A DNA stretch of 19,187 bases from OFTM382 sp964448185 (lineage in GTDB: Bacteria > Planctomycetota > Phycisphaerae > Phycisphaerales > UBA1924). Made by a program: the position numbers and the translations under genes. Shown here piece after piece: positions 5,887 through 14,189 of the stretch (the stretch's first letter is position 1; every line of letters begins with the position of its first letter). The notes under the pieces were generated by a model. The model saw only the letters and a program-made list of their open reading frames with translations, was not told the origin of the DNA and searched no databases. The stretch is taken from NCBI GenBank assembly GCA_964448185.1, contig CAYUVO010000047.1, positions 1 through 19,187 of the forward strand, written 5' to 3'.

Positions 5887-8145
5887 TCACCCCTTGCGTG
5901 CAGACCCCTTTGCGCGGCTCCGAGTCGGAGGCTTGCCGGACTTGCCCGGCTTCTTTCGGCTGCCCTTGACCGGCCCCGCGCGGTTCCCGATCATCGCGTC
6001 GATCTCTGAACGCCGAACCGAGATGGGTCCCGTGATCCCGATCTCGCGTTGGTCCGTGACGTACTCGCGGATCTTGTTGAGCTGGTCTCGCAGGTGAGCT
6101 GCACGCTCGAACTGCAATGACTGAGCAGCATCGAGCATGTCCGCTTCAAGCTCGGCCATGAGCACATCGGCGATGATCGGCGGGCGGTCGTCCGTGGCTG
6201 CGGATCGCGCGGTGCGCCCGGCCTTGAGTTCTTCTTCGATCCCCCGGCGGATCTCTTTACGGATGGTCGTGGGCACGATGCCGTGCTCGGTGTTGTACGC
6301 GATCTGCTTGGCGCGGCGGCGCTGCGTCTCATCAATCGCCGTCTGCATCGCCTTGGTGACCCGGTCGGCGTACATCACGATCATCGATTCGGAGTTGCGT
6401 GCTGCACGCCCCATCGTCTGGATCAAACTCGTCGCGCTCCGCAAAAAGCCCTCCTTGTCCGCGTCAAGAATCGCAACGAGCCCGACCTCGGGCAGGTCGA
6501 GCCCCTCACGCAACAGGTTCACGCCCACGAGCACATCGAACATTCCCTCGCGTAGCTCGGCGAGAATCTCCATCCGGTCGAGCGTGTCGATCTCGCTGTG
6601 CAGGTATTTGACCGCCAAACCCTGCTGGTCGAGATACGACGCGAGATCTTCGCTGAGCTTCTTGGTCACGGTGGTCACGAGCACGCGGAAACCACGCTCG
6701 ATCCGCTCGCGGCAGCGTTCGAGCAGGTCCTGCACCTGCGTGTCCGCGGGGCGAACCTCGACGGGCGGATCGAGCAATCCCGTGGGGCGGATGACTTGTT
6801 CGTGGATCACGCCGTCGGTGCGTTCGAGTTCGTACGGAGCGGGCGTCGCGCTGACATACACAACTTGCGGCACGATCTCCTCGAACTCCTCGAACCGCAA
6901 CGGCCTGTTATCGAGCGCGCTGGGCAGGCGGAAGCCGTGCTCGACGAGCACTTCTTTGCGTGCCTTGTCGCCGTTGAACATCGCGCGGATCTGCGGGATC
7001 ATCACGTGGCTCTCGTCGATAATGACGAGCCAGTCCTTGAAGTTGGGCCGCTTCGAGCGTGCTTCATCAGACGTGGGGCTGTGACCCGGCGCGGGTGATG
7101 CGGTACGCCCCGTGATATCGAGGTCGCTCTCGTCAGCGGGCGGCGCGTACTCGAAGTAGTCCATGAGCGTGAACGGGCGTTCACCTTTGGCGCGTCCATC
7201 GAGAAACCTGCTGTAGTTCTCGATGCCCGGGCACACGCCGACTTCTTCGATGAGTTCGAGATCGTAGTGGGTGCGTGCGGTGAGCCGTTGGGCTTCCATG
7301 AGCTTGCCCTGGCTTCGCAGCTCGGGGACGCGCTCTTCGAGCTCGGCGCGGATTGCTTTGATCGCGTCGGCGAGCTGTTCTTCGGGGAGCACATAGTGAA
7401 CCGCCGGAAAGAGAAAGAACTGCTGTTCTTCTGCGAGTATTTCGCCGCTCGTTGGATTGACAAGGTCGAGGCGTTCGATCTCGTCGCCAAAGGTTTCGAT
7501 CCGCACGCTGTAGCGTTCGTACGCGGGCCAGACTTCGACGGTTTCGCCTCGGATTCGGTACTGCCCGCGTTCCCATTCAATGTCGCTGCGGGTATATTGC
7601 ATCGAGTTGAGCGTCATCAGCAGCGTGCGACGGTCGATGGTGCCCCCGCGAGTGAGTGTGAGGACTTTTTGCCCATACGCCTCGGGTGAACCTAGGCCGA
7701 AGATGCACGAGACGCTGGCGACGACGACGGTATCACGCCTGCTCAAAATGTTGCTCGTCGAGGCGAGCCGGAGCCGATCGAGGTCATCGTTTCGGCTCGA
7801 ATCTTTCTCGATGTAAATATCCCGTGACGGGATGTACGCTTCGGGCTGGTAGTAGTCGTAGTAGCTCACGAAGTAGTTGACCGAGTTGTCGGGCAGGAAC
7901 CCTCGGAGTTCTTCGTAGAGCTGGGCCGCGAGCGTTTTATTATGACTGATAATCAGCGTGGGCTTGCCGCAGTTTGCGATGACGTGCGCCATGGTGAACG
8001 TCTTGCCCGTGCCCGTTGCTCCGAGCAGGCACGAGGCTCGTACGCCGTTGTTGATGTCACGCACCAGTCCCTCGATGGCTTCGGGTTGATCGCCCGATGG
8101 CTCGAAGGGTGCAACAACTCGGAACGGCTGGCCAGCGGTGGGCAT
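5887..8145 (-). CDS. uvrB: UvrABC system protein B (excinuclease ABC subunit B)
   Basis: DNA-damage-verification helicase of nucleotide excision repair. With UvrA it loads onto distorted DNA, then recruits UvrC for dual incision. Visible landmarks: Walker A GATGTGKT at residues 42-49; the beta-hairpin YYDYYQPEAY at 95-104, which probes the strand; Walker B DESH at 377-380; VSATPAPYELE around 431-441; helicase motif VI QTMGRAARN at 576-584; and a C-terminal UVR (UvrC/UvrA-binding) motif at about 662-697. At 752 aa it exceeds the roughly 670 residues of E. coli UvrB. The extra length comes from an insert at about 336-368, just before Walker B, and a Lys/Arg/Gly/Pro-rich tail after about 715. 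The ATG at 8145 gives the expected N-terminus (PFRVVAPFEPSGDQPEAI), although no Shine-Dalgarno precedes it. It starts 49 bp after the stop of the ABC permease and is probably cotranscribed with it. Confidence 0.97.
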   Translation of the reverse strand: MPTAGQPFRVVAPFEPSGDQPEAIEGLVRDINNGVRASCLLGATGTGKTFTMAHVIANCGKPTLIISHNKTLAAQLYEELRGFLPDNSVNYFVSYYDYYQPEAYIPSRDIYIEKDSSRNDDLDRLRLASTSNILSRRDTVVVASVSCIFGLGSPEAYGQKVLTLTRGGTIDRRTLLMTLNSMQYTRSDIEWERGQYRIRGETVEVWPAYERYSVRIETFGDEIERLDLVNPTSGEILAEEQQFFLFPAVHYVLPEEQLADAIKAIRAELEERVPELRSQGKLMEAQRLTARTHYDLELIEEVGVCPGIENYSRFLDGRAKGERPFTLMDYFEYAPPADESDLDITGRTASPAPGHSPTSDEARSKRPNFKDWLVIIDESHVMIPQIRAMFNGDKARKEVLVEHGFRLPSALDNRPLRFEEFEEIVPQVVYVSATPAPYELERTDGVIHEQVIRPTGLLDPPVEVRPADTQVQDLLERCRERIERGFRVLVTTVTKKLSEDLASYLDQQGLAVKYLHSEIDTLDRMEILAELREGMFDVLVGVNLLREGLDLPEVGLVAILDADKEGFLRSATSLIQTMGRAARNSESMIVMYADRVTKAMQTAIDETQRRRAKQIAYNTEHGIVPTTIRKEIRRGIEEELKAGRTARSAATDDRPPIIADVLMAELEADMLDAAQSLQFERAAHLRDQLNKIREYVTDQREIGITGPISVRRSEIDAMIGNRAGPVKGSRKKPGKSGKPPTRSRAKGSARKG

Positions 8146-8194
8146 GCACAGAGTCTATGGATCGAAACCGAGCAGAGAGAGCCGGGCAGTCTGT

Positions 8195-11059
8195 TCATCC
8201 CTTGGTAGCCGAGAGCAGTTCGCGGGGCTTTTTGCTGTTGAGCCGGGCGATCGCCGGTGCCGACGCCAGCATGCAGATCACCAGCACAAACCCGCACCCG
8301 ATCGCAATCGCGTACACCGGCGGCGTAAACGAAAGATCAAGCCCGAACAACATGCGGTTGAGCCTCTGGCCCGACCACGCGCCCTGCAATCCCATCGCGA
8401 CGCCCAGCACGCACGCCGTCATGGCGATGAGCACCGACTCGCCCGCGACCAGCCGCAACACCAGCCAGCGGTGTGCGCCCACCGCCCGCAGCACGCCAAA
8501 CTCAAACTGCCTGCTCTGGATGCTCGAAACAATTACGTTGGCGACGCCCAGACTCGCAATGAGCATGCTCAGCACCGCGATCGCGGTAAACGCTTGCAAC
8601 GAGCCGCGGATGAAGACGTGAATATCGCTGAGGATCTTTCGCCCGCTGCCCGCATCGAGGATGCCTACGCCGTTCTCGGCGAGCAGCGACCGGATGCGAT
8701 CAATCGCGGGGCCGTCCTCGATGTCGTCGCTCAGTTCAACTTGAATGATCTGGATGGAAGTGTTATTGAACAGCCTCGCCAGATCGGCCCGCGTGCCGAA
8801 CACCGCGTGCATGGATTGCTGGACGTACTGATCGCCCACGTTGAAAAACTTGCTGACGATTTCGAGTCCCGGGCTGCGCACCACGCCGACGATTCTAAAC
8901 GTTCGCTGCTCGCGTTGTTCGTCGCTGAGCGTTTCAAGGTCGGTGCCCGTGGGCACGAGCACGAACGAATCACCCACGCCCAGATCCTGTGCGAGCAGGA
9001 ACTCCTTGGCGACCAGTAGCGCGTTGCCCTTCTCAAGCTCCTCGATCGCGTTCTCTTGGTCGCCCTGCACAAACTCAAGCGTGCTCATCTCAAAGAACGC
9101 TCGCGGCTCGAACGCGATCATCGCTGTCGAGTATTCGCTGAGCCCCCTGATCCCGAACGCATCCGTCTGCACGGGCTGGATCGTGATCGCGCAGGTCTGC
9201 TCGACAAACTCAAGACCCTCGATCGCGTCCTGAGCTTCTTGAGGCAGACTGATCCCGCTGACAAACGCATCCGCAAACCGCAGCTTGTCGAGCCAGTCCC
9301 GAAGCACCGCGCCGCCCTGTGTCCAGATCGACACCATGAGCGCAAGCCCCGCCATCATCGCACCCGCGGTGAGCCCATAGCGAGCGGGCATCGAGGTGAT
9401 CGTCCGTTCGAGCACCTTGGGCGGCAGCGCCAACGCCTTCGATACCAACCCCGCGGTGAGCTTGGCGAGCACATACACCGTGGGCGTGCCGAGAATGAAA
9501 TATCCTAGGAACATCGCGGGCAGGCCGACCGATGCGTATGCCCAGAACACCGTTTGGCTCTCCCGAGGCGCCAGAATCAGGATCAGTTCCAACGCCAACA
9601 GCGAAAGCCCGACCGCCAACATGATGACCAGCCCGCGTGGGCGCGAAGGCCGAGCACGCGCACCGAGCGCATCAAGCGGGCTCGCACGCGATGCACGCCA
9701 CGCGGGGAACGCAGCACCCGCAAGCCCAGAACCAAGAGCACCCCCAACGGTTAGCATCGCGCCGAGCACCGGGAAGTCCATCCCCGCAGGCAGGTATTCA
9801 GGGAACAGCGTCACCCCGAGCCACGCGAGTGCAAGACCCAAGGGCAAGCCGAACGCAGCACCCGCAAGCCCGATCAAACCCCCGAGCAACAACTGAGATT
9901 CTGCGAGCTGGCCGCGAGATGCGCCGATGCACCGCAGCATCGCAAGCTCGCGTTCGCGCTCGGCAGCCTCGGTGTTGAGCCCGGTGAGAATAATAAACGA
10001 AGCAGTCAGAAACGACAGCACGGTCGCGAGGATCAGTCCGAGCTGGCTTGAGGCGAGATTCTTCTCGACGCCGCTGGTCGTGCGCGCGGTTTCTTTGAGC
10101 ACGACCGTGACAGGCACATCTGCTGTGCGTGCGAGAATCAACGCCGCGGCCTCTTGCGGATCGTTGATCTTGAGGTCGATGGCGCTGAGCTTGCCTTCGA
10201 CACCGAGCATCTCGTCGAGCCCGGCGCGGGTCATCAGCGCGTTGGGCCGCCCGCCCATCGGAGGCTGCGCAGCGATACCCACCACCTCCAAGGAAGTCGT
10301 CTTTTTATACCTGTCAAACAACGGGAGCCTGCGGGCAATCTCAACCCCCACCCGGTCAAACGCGGTGGCCGGTCCCGTGAACCGAACAAGGTCGATCGTG
10401 TCTCCGATGCGCACTCCGACCGTCGCGTTGTACGCCCGGGCTTGCTCGGACGATATCGGTTCTTGTGGCATCGAAACCAAAGCCGACAACGCGATCTCTG
10501 GCGAACCGACAATCCCAAAGCTCCGGCTCGTCGATCCGGTCTCGCCGAGCTGATACTCATGCGTCAAACGCTGAGCAAGCAACGCATCAATCACGATCTC
10601 GTCGTTGGCCTCGGGCAACCGGCCCGCGATCAACTCAACCGGCATGAACCGTTTTTGTGCTTCGATGTCGACGCCCTGCACGAGCACCAGCGAACTGATC
10701 GCAGCCTCGCTGGGGGTGTAGAGCAAGCCGTCGGCATCGGGTTCGAGAACCGTCAACGTCGTGCGCGCGGTCACCGAGAGTTCCTGCCAACCGAATGCGT
10801 CGGTGACCTCGGGCCATTGCGTGACCAGGTCGATCAGGTCCGCGTCGAAGGTGCCCCCGGTCGAGGTGGCGCGGATGGTGATGTCCGAGACGCCGACGGT
10901 TTTTTCCATTCGGAGGCGAACGGACGATTTGACCGACGCCATGAGCGTAGCGACAGCCGCGACCAGCGCCGCCGAGAGCGCCACCGCTGCAATAAGAAGC
11001 CCCGTCCGGCTACGCCGACCGGACAAGCTGCTGATAGCGAGACGCCACGCCGGCCGCAT
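8195..11059 (-). CDS. ABC transporter permease with two FtsX domains (YbbP/LolCE-like)
   Basis: A 954-aa inner-membrane permease of the type VII (FtsX/MacB-like) ABC class. Members extract or move lipids, lipoproteins or other envelope substrates by mechanical transmission. Order: N-terminal membrane segment at about 20-44; a large periplasmic domain to about 335; a first FtsX core at about 340-460 with the signature ELAMLRCIGASRGQL (371-385); a central membrane block at about 475-580; a second periplasmic domain; and a second FtsX core at about 820-950 with FGVLRAVGAHRW. Two FtsX domains in one chain, fed by a separate ATPase, matches the YbbA-YbbP arrangement. The chain is somewhat longer than E. 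coli YbbP (about 800 aa). Start is fixed by GGAGGG (minus strand, 11065-11070), 5 nt before the ATG. That ATG lies 50 bp inside the ATPase gene, suggesting coupled translation. Substrate unknown. Confidence 0.88.
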   Translation of the reverse strand: MRPAWRLAISSLSGRRSRTGLLIAAVALSAALVAAVATLMASVKSSVRLRMEKTVGVSDITIRATSTGGTFDADLIDLVTQWPEVTDAFGWQELSVTARTTLTVLEPDADGLLYTPSEAAISSLVLVQGVDIEAQKRFMPVELIAGRLPEANDEIVIDALLAQRLTHEYQLGETGSTSRSFGIVGSPEIALSALVSMPQEPISSEQARAYNATVGVRIGDTIDLVRFTGPATAFDRVGVEIARRLPLFDRYKKTTSLEVVGIAAQPPMGGRPNALMTRAGLDEMLGVEGKLSAIDLKINDPQEAAALILARTADVPVTVVLKETARTTSGVEKNLASSQLGLILATVLSFLTASFIILTGLNTEAAERERELAMLRCIGASRGQLAESQLLLGGLIGLAGAAFGLPLGLALAWLGVTLFPEYLPAGMDFPVLGAMLTVGGALGSGLAGAAFPAWRASRASPLDALGARARPSRPRGLVIMLAVGLSLLALELILILAPRESQTVFWAYASVGLPAMFLGYFILGTPTVYVLAKLTAGLVSKALALPPKVLERTITSMPARYGLTAGAMMAGLALMVSIWTQGGAVLRDWLDKLRFADAFVSGISLPQEAQDAIEGLEFVEQTCAITIQPVQTDAFGIRGLSEYSTAMIAFEPRAFFEMSTLEFVQGDQENAIEELEKGNALLVAKEFLLAQDLGVGDSFVLVPTGTDLETLSDEQREQRTFRIVGVVRSPGLEIVSKFFNVGDQYVQQSMHAVFGTRADLARLFNNTSIQIIQVELSDDIEDGPAIDRIRSLLAENGVGILDAGSGRKILSDIHVFIRGSLQAFTAIAVLSMLIASLGVANVIVSSIQSRQFEFGVLRAVGAHRWLVLRLVAGESVLIAMTACVLGVAMGLQGAWSGQRLNRMLFGLDLSFTPPVYAIAIGCGFVLVICMLASAPAIARLNSKKPRELLSATKG

Positions 11060-11855
11060 CTAAACCCTCCGTATCAATCTTTCCGATGATCCGTCCATCG
11101 CTCACGATGAACACCGCTCTGCAGTGGGCTGCAGCAGCGGGCTCGTGTGTCACCATCACAATCGTTGTGTCGTGCTCTTTGGCAACATCCCCCAGCAAGG
11201 ACCAGAGCTTCTCGGCGTTCGCCGAATCAAGATTGCCCGTGGGTTCGTCCGCGAACACCACCGGCGGCTTGAACAACAACGCCCGAGCGATCGCTACTCG
11301 TTGCTGCTCGCCTCCCGAGAGCGCGTCGGGTCGGTGGTGCGAGCGCTGGCTCAGACCGAGCAGATCGAGCAGCTCATTGGCGCGGCTTCGGATCTCACCC
11401 GACGGCTCGCCCGCAAGCATCCCGGGCAGCTCAACATTCTCAACCGCGGTCAGCGTCGGGATCAGATTGAATTGCTGAAAGATAATCCCGATCTGTTTGC
11501 GTCGATACATGGTTGCTTCGCGTTCGCTCAGCGCGTGGATCGCCTGGCCCCCGACATAGATTTCGCCTGAATCCGGCGGGTCGAGAGCTGCAAGCAGATG
11601 AAGCAGCGTGCTCTTGCCGCTGCCCGATTGCCCCATGATCGCGTAATACCCCGGCTCCTCGATGCACAGGTCCACGCCGCGCAGAGCTTTGACCGGTTCG
11701 CCCACGTTCTTGTAGCTCTTATGGACGTCCGTGCAACTGATAACCGACCGCGTGGCAGCCTGAACATCTCTTTGCGTCGGGGTGTCGTCTTGGGTGGGCA
11801 CGCTCAAGGATGATTCGGATTTAGTGGGCGTGCTCTTTCTCATACGTCTGGGCAT
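11010..11855 (-). CDS. ABC transporter ATP-binding protein (YbbA/LolD/MacB type)
   Basis: The 281-aa ATPase partner of the adjacent FtsX-type permease. Walker A GQSGSGKS is at residues 75-82, the Q-loop is in FQQFNL near 127-131, the signature LSGGEQQR at 179-186, Walker B VVFADEP at 199-205, the D-loop GNLD follows, and the switch His is in VMVTHEP near 237. The LTAVENVELP segment after the Q-loop is typical of the LolD/MacB/YbbA subfamily. The first about 38 residues are a Ser/Thr/Pro/Gln-rich extension not needed by the fold. The start is therefore uncertain: ATG at 11855 or the nearby ATG at 11843, and neither has a good ribosome-binding site. Both starts overlap the 3' end of gcvH (stop at 11821). 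The 3' end overlaps the permease by 50 bp, so the three genes form a tight unit. Confidence 0.93.
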   Translation of the reverse strand: MPRRMRKSTPTKSESSLSVPTQDDTPTQRDVQAATRSVISCTDVHKSYKNVGEPVKALRGVDLCIEEPGYYAIMGQSGSGKSTLLHLLAALDPPDSGEIYVGGQAIHALSEREATMYRRKQIGIIFQQFNLIPTLTAVENVELPGMLAGEPSGEIRSRANELLDLLGLSQRSHHRPDALSGGEQQRVAIARALLFKPPVVFADEPTGNLDSANAEKLWSLLGDVAKEHDTTIVMVTHEPAAAAHCRAVFIVSDGRIIGKIDTEGLDAAGVASRYQQLVRSA

Positions 11856-12201
11856 CGACGCACTCGTCGAGCCCGGATCGATCGCTGACCTTGATTTTCA
11901 CCAGCCAGCCCGCGTCATGGGCGTCTTCATTGAGCAACGCCGGGTTGTCGATGACCTGTTGGTTGATCTCGATGATCTTGCCCGCGACCGCCGAGTACAC
12001 ATCGCTCGTGGTCTTGACGCTCTCGACCTCGCCGAGCGATTCACCCTGTTCGACCCCTGAGCCCACGGGATTGATCTCGACGAACGTCACATCGGTGAGC
12101 TGATCGATCGCGAAGCTGCTCAGCCCGAGGGTCACAACATCGCCCTCTTCGAGGTGCCATTCGTGGGTCGGGGCATAGACGCGGTCATCGGGATAGCTCA
12201 T
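11821..12201 (-). CDS. gcvH: glycine cleavage system H protein (lipoyl carrier)
   Basis: A 126-aa lipoyl-domain protein that carries the aminomethyl group between the P, T and L proteins of the glycine cleavage complex. The lipoylation motif GEVESVKTTSDVYS places the modified Lys at residue 63. The N-terminus (DDRVYAPTHEWHLEEGDVVTLGLSSFA) and the later stretch NPALLNEDAHDAGWLVKI match the family closely, and the length is standard. The start at 12201 is chosen over an upstream in-frame ATG because it gives the family N-terminus and has CGGAG (minus strand, 12211-12215) 9 nt upstream. No gcvT, gcvP or lipoate genes are in the window, so this is a stand-alone copy. It overlaps the following ABC ATPase gene by 35 bp. 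Its job could be glycine cleavage in trans or lipoyl relay; sequence alone does not say. Confidence 0.96.
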   Translation of the reverse strand: MSYPDDRVYAPTHEWHLEEGDVVTLGLSSFAIDQLTDVTFVEINPVGSGVEQGESLGEVESVKTTSDVYSAVAGKIIEINQQVIDNPALLNEDAHDAGWLVKIKVSDRSGLDECVDAQTYEKEHAH

Positions 12202-12246
12202 GGGTTCTCGCTCCGGGATCTTGTGGCAGATGGTCTTGAGGTCATT

Positions 12247-12261
12247 CGAGCCAGTGGCTCG
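12247..12261. other. short inverted repeat upstream of gcvH
   Basis: CGAGCC-AGT-GGCTCG is a perfect 6-bp inverted repeat with a 3-nt loop, 46-60 bp before the gcvH start. It could form a hairpin in the leader if transcription starts further upstream. There is no poly-U tract and no recognisable glycine-riboswitch core. Confidence 0.3.
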
Positions 12262-12358
12262 CTCGGGCAGGATAGCCGATCTATGAGCTTGCCTGCACAA
12301 CGGTGGGTGGAGGGGGGTGGGCTGACAAGCTGGCGAGCGGTACAGTAAGGGGGCAAGG

Positions 12359-12372
12359 GGAGGGCTCCCTCC
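12359..12372. other. inverted repeat in the gcvH / TIM-barrel divergent region
   Basis: GGAGGG-CT-CCCTCC is a 6-bp dyad, 44-57 bp upstream of the TIM-barrel ATG. It is either an operator-like dyad or chance in a purine-rich tract. The rest of the 214-bp divergent region shows no clear promoter boxes. Confidence 0.3.
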
Positions 12373-12415
12373 TCATGCACCATGTTCTCGGCTGGCTGTT
12401 TGACTGGAGATTTGC

Positions 12416-13336
12416 ATGTTGCTGACGCTGACGGTCTCCGCCAAACGCCCCGTATTGACCGGCAGACGGGGCAAGGTCGATCTGCTGACCCTGCCCGCCC
12501 GCATCCGCGAAGAACTCGGCCTCCACGGCATGAACCTCGCCACCGACATGCTCGCCGGGGCCGATCGCTCGACCATTTCTGGATTGCGGGACGCAGCGGA
12601 CAAATCCCGCTGTGCGTGCCTGCTGTTGATCGAGCTCAAAGCCCTGCCTCTGACGAGTATGCGAGCCGACGGCGAAAAAGCCCAGGCCCGGGTCATGAAC
12701 ATCCTCGAAGCCGCTTCGTTGCTCGGATGCAACTCCGCTGCGATCGGGATCGCGGGCCCCAAGACTGATCTGGCAGCCGAGCACGCGGTCGAACGCCTCA
12801 AGCCCATCGTCGAACGCGCCGAATCGCTTGAGGTCAACCTACTGCTCTCACCCCGTGAAGGGCTCACCGAGGAGCCTGATGACCTTACGGGGCTCATCAA
12901 GCGGGTCGGTGGCTTCCGCATCGGGACCTTCCCCGACTTCGCAGCAGCCCAACGCTCCGACGACCCCGCTGCCTATCTCCGCAGGCTGACCCCCTACGCC
13001 TCGGTTGTGCAGGCCACCACGATTGAGTTCGGAGAGCCCCCCGAGCCCGAGGACACGCCCGTTTCAGCAGCCCCGCTTGCCAAGCCTGAATCAGAGCCGA
13101 GCGATCCGGCAGAAGCTTTGCTGGCCGCGATCGAGTCGCTCGACGACGAGGTCTTCCCCGTCGCTCCCCACGTTGGCTATGACCTAGAGCCGATGATGAA
13201 GTCCGTCGTCAGCGTCGGGTTCGATGGCACGATGGCGATCTCGTATGAGGGCGAGGGAGACGGTACACTCGGAGTAGAACGTAGCCGAGACGCCCTCGAA
13301 GACGTGCTCGACCAACTGGCCTCATCAACCGAATGA
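12416..13336 (+). CDS. sugar phosphate isomerase/epimerase-like TIM-barrel protein
   Basis: A 306-aa protein with the alternating strand/helix layout of the xylose-isomerase-like / AP-endonuclease-2 TIM-barrel superfamily. Recognisable pieces are the early ARIREELGLHGMNLATDML, AAEHAVERLKPIVERAESLE leading into a strand LLLSPREG (143-149), LIKRVGGFRIGTFPDF, and the terminal strand GFDGTMAISYEGEGDG (268-283) that closes the barrel. Between the last two strands lies an acidic/Pro/Ala-rich insert (about 207-260). The usual metal ligands of the family (Glu, Asp, His, Glu) are not clearly kept: where 'H-K-D' is expected after the seventh strand it reads VVQATT. It may be inactive or diverged. GGAG (12406-12409) sits 6 nt before the ATG. 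It is the first gene of a probable operon with cmk and plsC. The substrate cannot be assigned. Confidence 0.65.
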   Translation: MLLTLTVSAKRPVLTGRRGKVDLLTLPARIREELGLHGMNLATDMLAGADRSTISGLRDAADKSRCACLLLIELKALPLTSMRADGEKAQARVMNILEAASLLGCNSAAIGIAGPKTDLAAEHAVERLKPIVERAESLEVNLLLSPREGLTEEPDDLTGLIKRVGGFRIGTFPDFAAAQRSDDPAAYLRRLTPYASVVQATTIEFGEPPEPEDTPVSAAPLAKPESEPSDPAEALLAAIESLDDEVFPVAPHVGYDLEPMMKSVVSVGFDGTMAISYEGEGDGTLGVERSRDALEDVLDQLASSTE

Positions 13337-13418
13337 TTCCCGGGTCCGCAGCGACCCAGCTCACACGCACTCGCAGACCGACCACCCAAGGCCGACCAAA
13401 CCAAGGGATGCAAAGGCG

Positions 13419-14189
13419 ATGAACAATCAGCACGCAGGCATCCTCGAACCCTCGAACCACACCCCAGCCCCCAGCACCACTCCCACCCCCCATCCACCCG
13501 TGCCGAACTCGCAACCGACCATTGTGACAATCGACGGCCCGGCGGGCACCGGAAAGTCCACCGTCGCTCGGGCGCTCGCTGAACGCCTTGGGCTCGACTT
13601 TCTCGATACCGGCGCCATGTATCGCGCCGCCGCCGCCATCGTGCTCGACCAGGGGATCGACCCCGCCGACCACGACGAGGTCGTTGAGGTCGTGACTGAT
13701 GCTGATCTGCACTTCGATTGGACCACCGACCCGCCCGCGATCCTCGCGTGGCTCAAACCCATGAACGACCGCATCCGTTCGCGTGACGTGACCAGGCTCG
13801 TCTCGGTCGTCGCAGCTATCGCTCCGCTCAGGAAGCACATGGTCCGCAAGCAGCGCATCATCGCTCATCAGCACCCTCGGCTCGTCACCGAAGGACGCGA
13901 TCAAGGCTCGGTCGCCTTCCCCGATGCTGCCGTGAAGTTCTATCTGAACGCAGAAGAACGGGTCCGGGCTGCTCGGCGGGCTGCCCAGCTCCGCGAGACG
14001 GGCAAAGTGGTTGACGAGAACATTCTGCTGTTGGAAATCAGGCGTCGCGATGAGATTGATTCGACCAGAGACGAGGGGCCGTTGATTGTGCCCGACAACG
14101 CGATCGTGCTCGATACGTCCAAGCTGAGCGTCACACAGGTCATCGATCAGCTCGAAGAGATGGTCCGAGCGAGAATCAAACTCTCATGA
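13419..14189 (+). CDS. cmk: cytidylate kinase
   Basis: Phosphorylates CMP and dCMP using ATP, in the cytoplasm, in pyrimidine nucleotide salvage. Visible: P-loop GPAGTGKST at residues 40-48; LDFLDTGAMYRAAA, the CMP-kinase marker just after; the NMP-binding/LID region with EGRDQGSVAFPDAAVKFYL; a following Arg-rich helix; and RRDEIDSTRDEGPL near the C-terminus. The core is normal, but about 35 Pro/Thr/Ser-rich residues precede it, making 256 aa against roughly 225 for E. coli. The start may be further in, for instance the GTG at 13500, but the ATG at 13419 has purine-rich AAGGGA upstream. It follows the TIM-barrel gene by 82 bp. Its TGA overlaps the ATG of plsC (ATGA, 14186-14189), so the two are translated together. 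Confidence 0.95.
   Translation: MNNQHAGILEPSNHTPAPSTTPTPHPPVPNSQPTIVTIDGPAGTGKSTVARALAERLGLDFLDTGAMYRAAAAIVLDQGIDPADHDEVVEVVTDADLHFDWTTDPPAILAWLKPMNDRIRSRDVTRLVSVVAAIAPLRKHMVRKQRIIAHQHPRLVTEGRDQGSVAFPDAAVKFYLNAEERVRAARRAAQLRETGKVVDENILLLEIRRRDEIDSTRDEGPLIVPDNAIVLDTSKLSVTQVIDQLEEMVRARIKLS

Noticed and set aside
6137..7084. 315-codon plus-strand frame opposite uvrB
   Set aside because: Ser/Arg-rich antisense shadow; UvrB on the minus strand is certain.
8138..9019. 293-codon plus-strand frame opposite the ABC permease
   Set aside because: Arg/His/Gln-rich antisense of the FtsX permease, with no ribosome-binding site and no recognisable motif.
12321..12352. Candidate promoter CTGACA with TACAGT before the TIM-barrel gene
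   Set aside because: The boxes are only about 13 bp apart, too short for a sigma-70 promoter.
12202..12415. Possible glycine riboswitch upstream of gcvH
   Set aside because: The conserved glycine-aptamer core and the tandem aptamer arrangement are not visible; only a short 15-bp hairpin is present.
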